Assembly: GCA_002406015.1 (NCBI GenBank)
Contig: DHMX01000004.1
Span: forward strand, 50,754 to 114,753
Direction of reading: 5' to 3'
DNA from: Lachnospiraceae bacterium UBA4631
Lineage (GTDB): Bacteria; Bacillota; Clostridia; Lachnospirales; Lachnospiraceae
Length of the DNA stretch: 64,000 nucleotides
Shown here: piece by piece, positions 60,069 through 64,000 of the stretch
How positions within the stretch are numbered: position 1 is the stretch's first letter
Layout: every line of letters starts with the position of its first letter
The notes under the pieces: generated by a model
The model's database searches: none
Told to the model about the DNA's origin: nothing
The model's input: the letters and a program-made list of their open reading frames with translations, nothing else
Translations under genes and position numbers: made by a program

Positions 60069-61346
60069 CTATATTACTTTGACTCCACCATCACAACGAA
60101 TCTTTAGTATATTACAAGTTCCTGCTCCAAATACTTTTTCCATTGCTTCTTTATATTTACCTATGCATTCATTTGGCACAAAAGCTTGTATTGTGCCTGC
60201 AAACCCTCCACCATGAACTCTGCTTGCCCCTTCCCTTCCGAGGAACATATCACTTACAGCCAGTGCAACCGAAATTCCCTGATGCTGTATGTCATGAGCG
60301 GTATATACATTTTGCAGATATTTATACGAAGAATCTCCGGATTCTTTTACTAATCGAAGAAATTCATGAAATTTGTCATTTTTCAGTGCTGCCACTTCCT
60401 GCTGTACTCTTTCATTTTCACAGACAAAATGAATTGCCCGTAATACCGCACGATCTCCTGTATGCTTTCGAATATCCGGTAAATATGAGAGAAGCTCCTG
60501 CTTTGTCACTTCTCCCAGTACCTCTTTTCCAAAATATCTTGCTACTGATTTCATTTCCTCCGGAATTGCTGCATAATCCGAGGTTAAATCCGCATGAGAC
60601 CCTTTCGTATCGGTAATGCACAACCCATAACCCTGCTTATCTACGTCAAACAGTATACGTTCAACCACCGGTTCCTCCGGCTTTTGAAAGTCAATATGAA
60701 CTAACCCACCAACAGAGCTTGCCATCTGGTCCATCAATCCACACGGCTTATTAAAATAAATATTTTCTGCATATTGACCAATCATTGCAATTTTCACCGG
60801 TGGAATCTCAGCACAATTATATAGATGTGAAAGAATGGTCCCTATTAACGTTTCAAATGCTGCTGACGAAGATAATCCAGCTCCAATCAACACATCACTT
60901 GTTATGTAAGCCTGAAATCCTCCAATACAATACCCATATTCTTTTACCTTAAACAGAATACCTCGAATTAGTGACTGTGTTGTTCCTTGTTCCTCTTCTT
61001 TCATTTGAAGGTCATCCAGTCTTATTTCAATCAGCTCATATCCTTCCGAAACAATTCTCACATATGGGCTTTCTAATTTTTCTACTACAGCAATTGCGTC
61101 ACAATTAATTGCCGCAGCCAGAACTTCTCCATGTTGATGATCTGTATGATTACCACCAATCTCACTTCTGCCCGGTGCACTATAAATTTCAACATTTCCC
61201 ACACCAAATCTTGTTATATAAGCTTCAATGGCTGATATATATCGCTTTTTTTCATATTCTAACTTCTCATTATCAACATAAAGTTCCTTTAGTTTGTTGT
61301 CATATATGCCTTCTCGAAGCATTTGAATAATTTTACTTGTCTCCAT
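60069..61346 (-). CDS. galK: Galactokinase
   Basis: 425 residues from the ATG at 61346 (METSKIIQMLR), which has AAGGAG upstream; the frame is open to 61418. It is a GHMP kinase: GalK signature region APGRSEIGGNHTDHQHG (classical enzymes have GEHxDY), ATP loop IGAGLSSSAAFE and C-terminal VHGGGFAGTIQAF. It phosphorylates galactose at C1. The Asn in place of Glu and the His after Asp mark a clostridial subtype; operon context supports galactose as substrate. Confidence 0.92.
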   Translation of the reverse strand: METSKIIQMLREGIYDNKLKELYVDNEKLEYEKKRYISAIEAYITRFGVGNVEIYSAPGRSEIGGNHTDHQHGEVLAAAINCDAIAVVEKLESPYVRIVSEGYELIEIRLDDLQMKEEEQGTTQSLIRGILFKVKEYGYCIGGFQAYITSDVLIGAGLSSSAAFETLIGTILSHLYNCAEIPPVKIAMIGQYAENIYFNKPCGLMDQMASSVGGLVHIDFQKPEEPVVERILFDVDKQGYGLCITDTKGSHADLTSDYAAIPEEMKSVARYFGKEVLGEVTKQELLSYLPDIRKHTGDRAVLRAIHFVCENERVQQEVAALKNDKFHEFLRLVKESGDSSYKYLQNVYTAHDIQHQGISVALAVSDMFLGREGASRVHGGGFAGTIQAFVPNECIGKYKEAMEKVFGAGTCNILKIRCDGGVKVI

Positions 61347-61445
61347 ATTTGACCATCTCCTTATACATATGTAAAAGGCGGTCACTCCATGATATTTCAT
61401 ATAGCAACCGCCACACACAAAGAGGAGGAGTAACCTTTTTACATA

Positions 61446-62444
61446 TTATTCTATTCCCGATATTGCATCAATTTTTTGAATTTCTTCCTGTGTAAATACT
61501 GGGGAATCTATAATTTTTATATTTTCTAATATTTGCTGCGGTCTTGATGCCCCGATTAATACACTGGTTACTTCATCATCCTTTAATACCCAGCTAAGTG
61601 CCATCTGTGCCAGAGTTTGTCCTCGTTCTTGTGCCAGCTTATTTAACTGAACGATTTTTTTCAACTTATCCTCTGTAATATCAGATGCGTGCAAGTATCT
61701 TCCATCTTTTGCTGCTCTGCTATCTGAAGGAATTCCATGAATATACTTATCGGTTAACATTCCCTGAGCCAATGGTGAAAATGCAATAATTCCCTTTCCG
61801 CATTCCTTCGCCTGCTGTTTCAAACCATTCTTTTCAATCATCCGGTCAAAAATACTATAACGATTTTGATTAATAATGAATGGACAATGCAATTCTTCCA
61901 GAATCTTTGCTGCCTTTTTCATGGTTGGTCCATCATAATTGGATATGCCCACATACAGTGCTTTTCCACTTTCTACAATCCGGCTTAGTGCCAGCATAGT
62001 TTCTTCCAATGGTGTCTGTGGGTCCATCCTATGATGATAAAAAATATCCACATAATCCAAGCCCATTCTGGAGAGACTTTGATCCAGACTAGCTATTAAA
62101 TATTTGCGACTTCCCCAGTTTCCATATGGTCCATCCCACATATCATAACCGGCTTTGGTACTGATAATCAGCTCATCACGATATGCATATAAGTCTTCTT
62201 TTATTATTTTCCCCAGATTTTTTTCCGCAGCTCCATACTCGGGTCCGTAATTATTAGCAAGATCAAAATGGGTAATTCCATGATTAAATGCGGTAAAACA
62301 CATTGCCTTCATATTTTCATAATCATCATTTGTACCAAAATTATGCCAAAATCCAAGCGAGAGCAGTGGCAATAATAATCCACTTTTTCCACACCGGTTA
62401 TACTGCATTGTCTGATACCTTGTTTTATCTGCTATATATGCCAT
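61446..62444 (-). CDS. Aldo/keto reductase, glyceraldehyde-3-phosphate reductase (YghZ)-like
   Basis: 332 residues. Catalytic Asp and Tyr in HFDLANNYG, Lys in IISTKAGYD, and His in FYHHRMD. The insert MWDGPYGNWGSRKYLIASLDQSL is typical of the YghZ/GPR branch. Its NADPH-linked reduction of an aldose or similar carbonyl would fit a sugar operon. It lies 99 bp before galK. The function here is inferred. Confidence 0.88.
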   Translation of the reverse strand: MAYIADKTRYQTMQYNRCGKSGLLLPLLSLGFWHNFGTNDDYENMKAMCFTAFNHGITHFDLANNYGPEYGAAEKNLGKIIKEDLYAYRDELIISTKAGYDMWDGPYGNWGSRKYLIASLDQSLSRMGLDYVDIFYHHRMDPQTPLEETMLALSRIVESGKALYVGISNYDGPTMKKAAKILEELHCPFIINQNRYSIFDRMIEKNGLKQQAKECGKGIIAFSPLAQGMLTDKYIHGIPSDSRAAKDGRYLHASDITEDKLKKIVQLNKLAQERGQTLAQMALSWVLKDDEVTSVLIGASRPQQILENIKIIDSPVFTQEEIQKIDAISGIE

Positions 62445-62462
62445 ACGCTGATATTCTACTGC

Positions 62463-62651
62463 TTAAGAAAACAGTACTCCTCCTATCGTTAATACTATAA
62501 TTGCCGCCACACAAATTATGATAAATTTGTCTACTTGTCCGACTGTCAGATTTACTCTGTCATATAATCTCTCTTTTGCTGCAACCACTGCATTTCTCGG
62601 TGCTATTTCTGTTCTTTCTTCTTCCGCCTCTAAAATATTATTTTCTTCCAT
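62463..62651 (-). CDS. Small single-pass membrane protein in the gal operon
   Basis: 62 residues from the ATG at 62651 (MEENNILEAEEERTEIAPRN), with AAGGTGG 8 bases upstream. An acidic N-terminus and a basic middle are followed by one hydrophobic helix (about 42-60) at the C-terminus. It lies between mglC and the aldo/keto reductase and may associate with the transporter; no named family is recognised. Confidence 0.75.
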   Translation of the reverse strand: MEENNILEAEEERTEIAPRNAVVAAKERLYDRVNLTVGQVDKFIIICVAAIIVLTIGGVLFS

Positions 62652-62684
62652 ATGACATACCACCTTTTTCTTATTTTTATTCAA

Positions 62685-63755
62685 CTATTTCCGTGCCAGA
62701 TATTTTCTCATATCAATTGCACAGGCAACCAATATGATTAATCCTTTGATAACATATTGCAAATTTGCATTGATTGACAGGAAATTCAAAGCTACGAAAA
62801 TAATACGAAGCAAGAATACCCCCATTACGATACCACTAATTTTACCAGTACCACCGACAAAGGATACACCACCAATTACACAGGCAGCTATCGCATCACA
62901 TTCATAGTTCAAACCAGTATTTGCTGTATTAGAACCAATACGTGCAGCTTCAATGAAACCGGTAATGCCATACATCGCACCTGCTAGTGTATGTACTAAA
63001 ATAGTTGTTCTCGCTACATTTACACCAGATACATTTGCGGCCTCCGGATTGGAGCCAACTGCAAACATATTTTTACCGAATGCCGTTTTATTCCATATAA
63101 ACCACATAACAGCAACAACAACCAGACTAATCCAAACATAGTTTGGTATTTTTACGGTACCAAGTGAAACAATACTTCCTGTTACAAAGTTCTTATAGCT
63201 ATCATCCAGTCCGGACAATGGCTGTCCGTTATTACCGTTAATCATAACGTACATTAACAATAAACCATATACAATCAATTGCGTTGCCAGCGTTACAATA
63301 AAGGGATGCAGCTTAAACTTTGCAACACAGAAGCCATTGACCCATCCAACTGCAGCACCAACCAACAGTACCATTGCAATTACTACCGGTATCGGCATAA
63401 CCGGAAGGCTTGGGAACATTTTAGTTGCATATGTAACTGCCTGTAGCATGGATGCGGAAATACAAGCTGTCAAACCAACAACCCGCCCCGCAGATAAGTC
63501 AGTACCTGTTAATACAATTGTTCCTGCTATTCCACATGCAATCGGCAAATTTGCTGCGGATAAGCTTATAATATTTACAATTGATGATGCAGACAAAAAC
63601 ATATTATTCTTTATAAATGTGTAAATAATGGCAATAATCAATAAGATGTACAGTGAATTATTAATTAATGCCTCTTTCCAAAAGTTCTTTTTATCTTTAC
63701 TATCAAGTCCTTTATAATGAACTAATCGATTTTGGATTCCTGATAATGCTTTCAT
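62685..63755 (-). CDS. mglC: Galactose/methyl-galactoside ABC transporter permease
   Basis: 356 residues from the ATG at 63755, which has AAGGAGGAG upstream; a GTG two codons earlier is too close. About ten membrane helices and the MglC/RbsC-type signature (AGRVVGLTACISASMLQ, GFCVAKFKLHPFIVTLATQLIVYGL, GSNPEAANVSGVNV, GGVSFVGGTGKISG). It imports galactose with MglA and a binding protein that lies outside the window. The gene follows mglA by 12 bp. Confidence 0.94.
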   Translation of the reverse strand: MKALSGIQNRLVHYKGLDSKDKKNFWKEALINNSLYILLIIAIIYTFIKNNMFLSASSIVNIISLSAANLPIACGIAGTIVLTGTDLSAGRVVGLTACISASMLQAVTYATKMFPSLPVMPIPVVIAMVLLVGAAVGWVNGFCVAKFKLHPFIVTLATQLIVYGLLLMYVMINGNNGQPLSGLDDSYKNFVTGSIVSLGTVKIPNYVWISLVVVAVMWFIWNKTAFGKNMFAVGSNPEAANVSGVNVARTTILVHTLAGAMYGITGFIEAARIGSNTANTGLNYECDAIAACVIGGVSFVGGTGKISGIVMGVFLLRIIFVALNFLSINANLQYVIKGLIILVACAIDMRKYLARK

Positions 63756-63767
63756 AGTCACTCCTCC

Positions 63768-64000
63768 TTAAACATATTTCGCAGCCAAGGTAAGAATCTC
63801 TTCCTGCGTAGTATCCTTTGCATCTACTTCTCCCGCTAATTTTCCACCTGACATAACTAAGATTCTGTCACATACGCCAAGTAACTCCGGCATCTCAGAA
63901 GATACCATCAATACTACTTTCCCTTTTTTTGCCAAATCAATAATTAACTGATATATCTCATATTTAGCACCAACATCAATTCCTCTTGTTGGTTCATCAA
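63768..64000 (-). CDS. mglA: Galactose ABC transporter ATPase, C-terminal part
   Basis: The gene runs off the right edge; the visible 76 codons plus stop encode the end of the second nucleotide-binding domain, beginning at the Walker B DEPTRGIDVGAKYEIYQLI and continuing through VSSEMPELLGVCDRILVMSGGKLAG. This is the Mgl/Rbs/Xyl-type tandem ATPase, and mglC next door points to galactose. The upstream part, probably including mglB, is outside the window. Confidence 0.9.
   Translation of the reverse strand, partial: DEPTRGIDVGAKYEIYQLIIDLAKKGKVVLMVSSEMPELLGVCDRILVMSGGKLAGEVDAKDTTQEEILTLAAKYV

Noticed and set aside
1..64000. CRISPR arrays, insertion sequences, prophage or integrated elements
   Set aside because: No regularly spaced repeats, transposases, integrases or phage genes are present. 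Only the tRNA-Gly flank shows a possible scar.

Overview
The window looks like a core chromosomal segment of a low-to-moderate GC, Gram-positive anaerobe of the class Clostridia, most likely family Lachnospiraceae. The evidence is the class 1B dihydroorotate dehydrogenase pair PyrD/PyrK, a FabK-type (FMN) enoyl-ACP reductase, a FabT-like MarR regulator beside the fatty acid genes, a class II GalT, an HrcA-type CIRCE operator, the lipoprotein families seen (DUF4358-like, clostripain-like) and strong AGGAGG-type ribosome binding sites. No genus is claimed. There is no phage, insertion sequence, CRISPR array or plasmid marker.

Layout. (1) 0-9 kb: a cytoplasmic GH5 glycosidase with a small lipoprotein, then pyrimidine genes on the minus strand (pyrC, pyrF, pyrK, pyrD) interleaved with a CPBP protease, a class I glutamine-amidotransferase-like hydrolase and an M19 dipeptidase. 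(2) 9-12.7 kb: tRNA-Gly(GCC), a small membrane protein, an EAL phosphodiesterase with a degenerate GGDEF domain, and serS. (3) 12.7-24.5 kb: a type II fatty acid synthesis locus, acpP-accD-accA-fabK-fabD-fabG-fabF-fabZ-marR on the minus strand, with fabH behind a terminator. A divergent operon encodes an acyl-CoA synthetase and a second KASII. accB and accC are absent. (4) 24.5-36.5 kb: two convergent MATE exporters with overlapping 3' ends, a P-type Ca2+ ATPase, a FocA-type channel, an intracellular subtilase, an HtrA protease, and an ABC ATPase/permease pair lacking a binding protein. (5) 36.5-46.3 kb: a MoxR-DUF58-transglutaminase-M18 peptidase operon, a small conserved protein, and a MacB-type ABC exporter. 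(6) 46.3-57.3 kb: htpG with promoter and CIRCE, an unrecognised membrane protein, a CxxCxxCC protein with a TPR-nucleotidyltransferase, an orphan LytTR regulator, a clostripain-like lipoprotein and an LCMT-type methyltransferase. (7) 57.5-64 kb: a galactose uptake and Leloir operon, mglA(partial)-mglC-small membrane protein-aldo/keto reductase-galK-galE-galT, closed by a hairpin terminator.

Functionally the window holds central anabolism (pyrimidines, lipids, Ser-tRNA), envelope proteolysis and transport, and galactose catabolism. The most interesting regulatory signal is a 17-bp palindrome of the form GTAGT-N7-ACTAC. It occurs upstream of fabH and again just downstream of the putative promoter of the divergent acyl-CoA synthetase/KASII operon. 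It fits a regulon of the MarR protein encoded inside the fatty acid cluster. Further signals worth a second look are a tandem duplication of a translation-start region that creates a five-codon mini-ORF, an inverted partial copy of the tRNA-Gly 3' end, a CIRCE element placed upstream of (not over) an excellent htpG promoter, and the 59-bp tail-to-tail coding overlap of two exporters.
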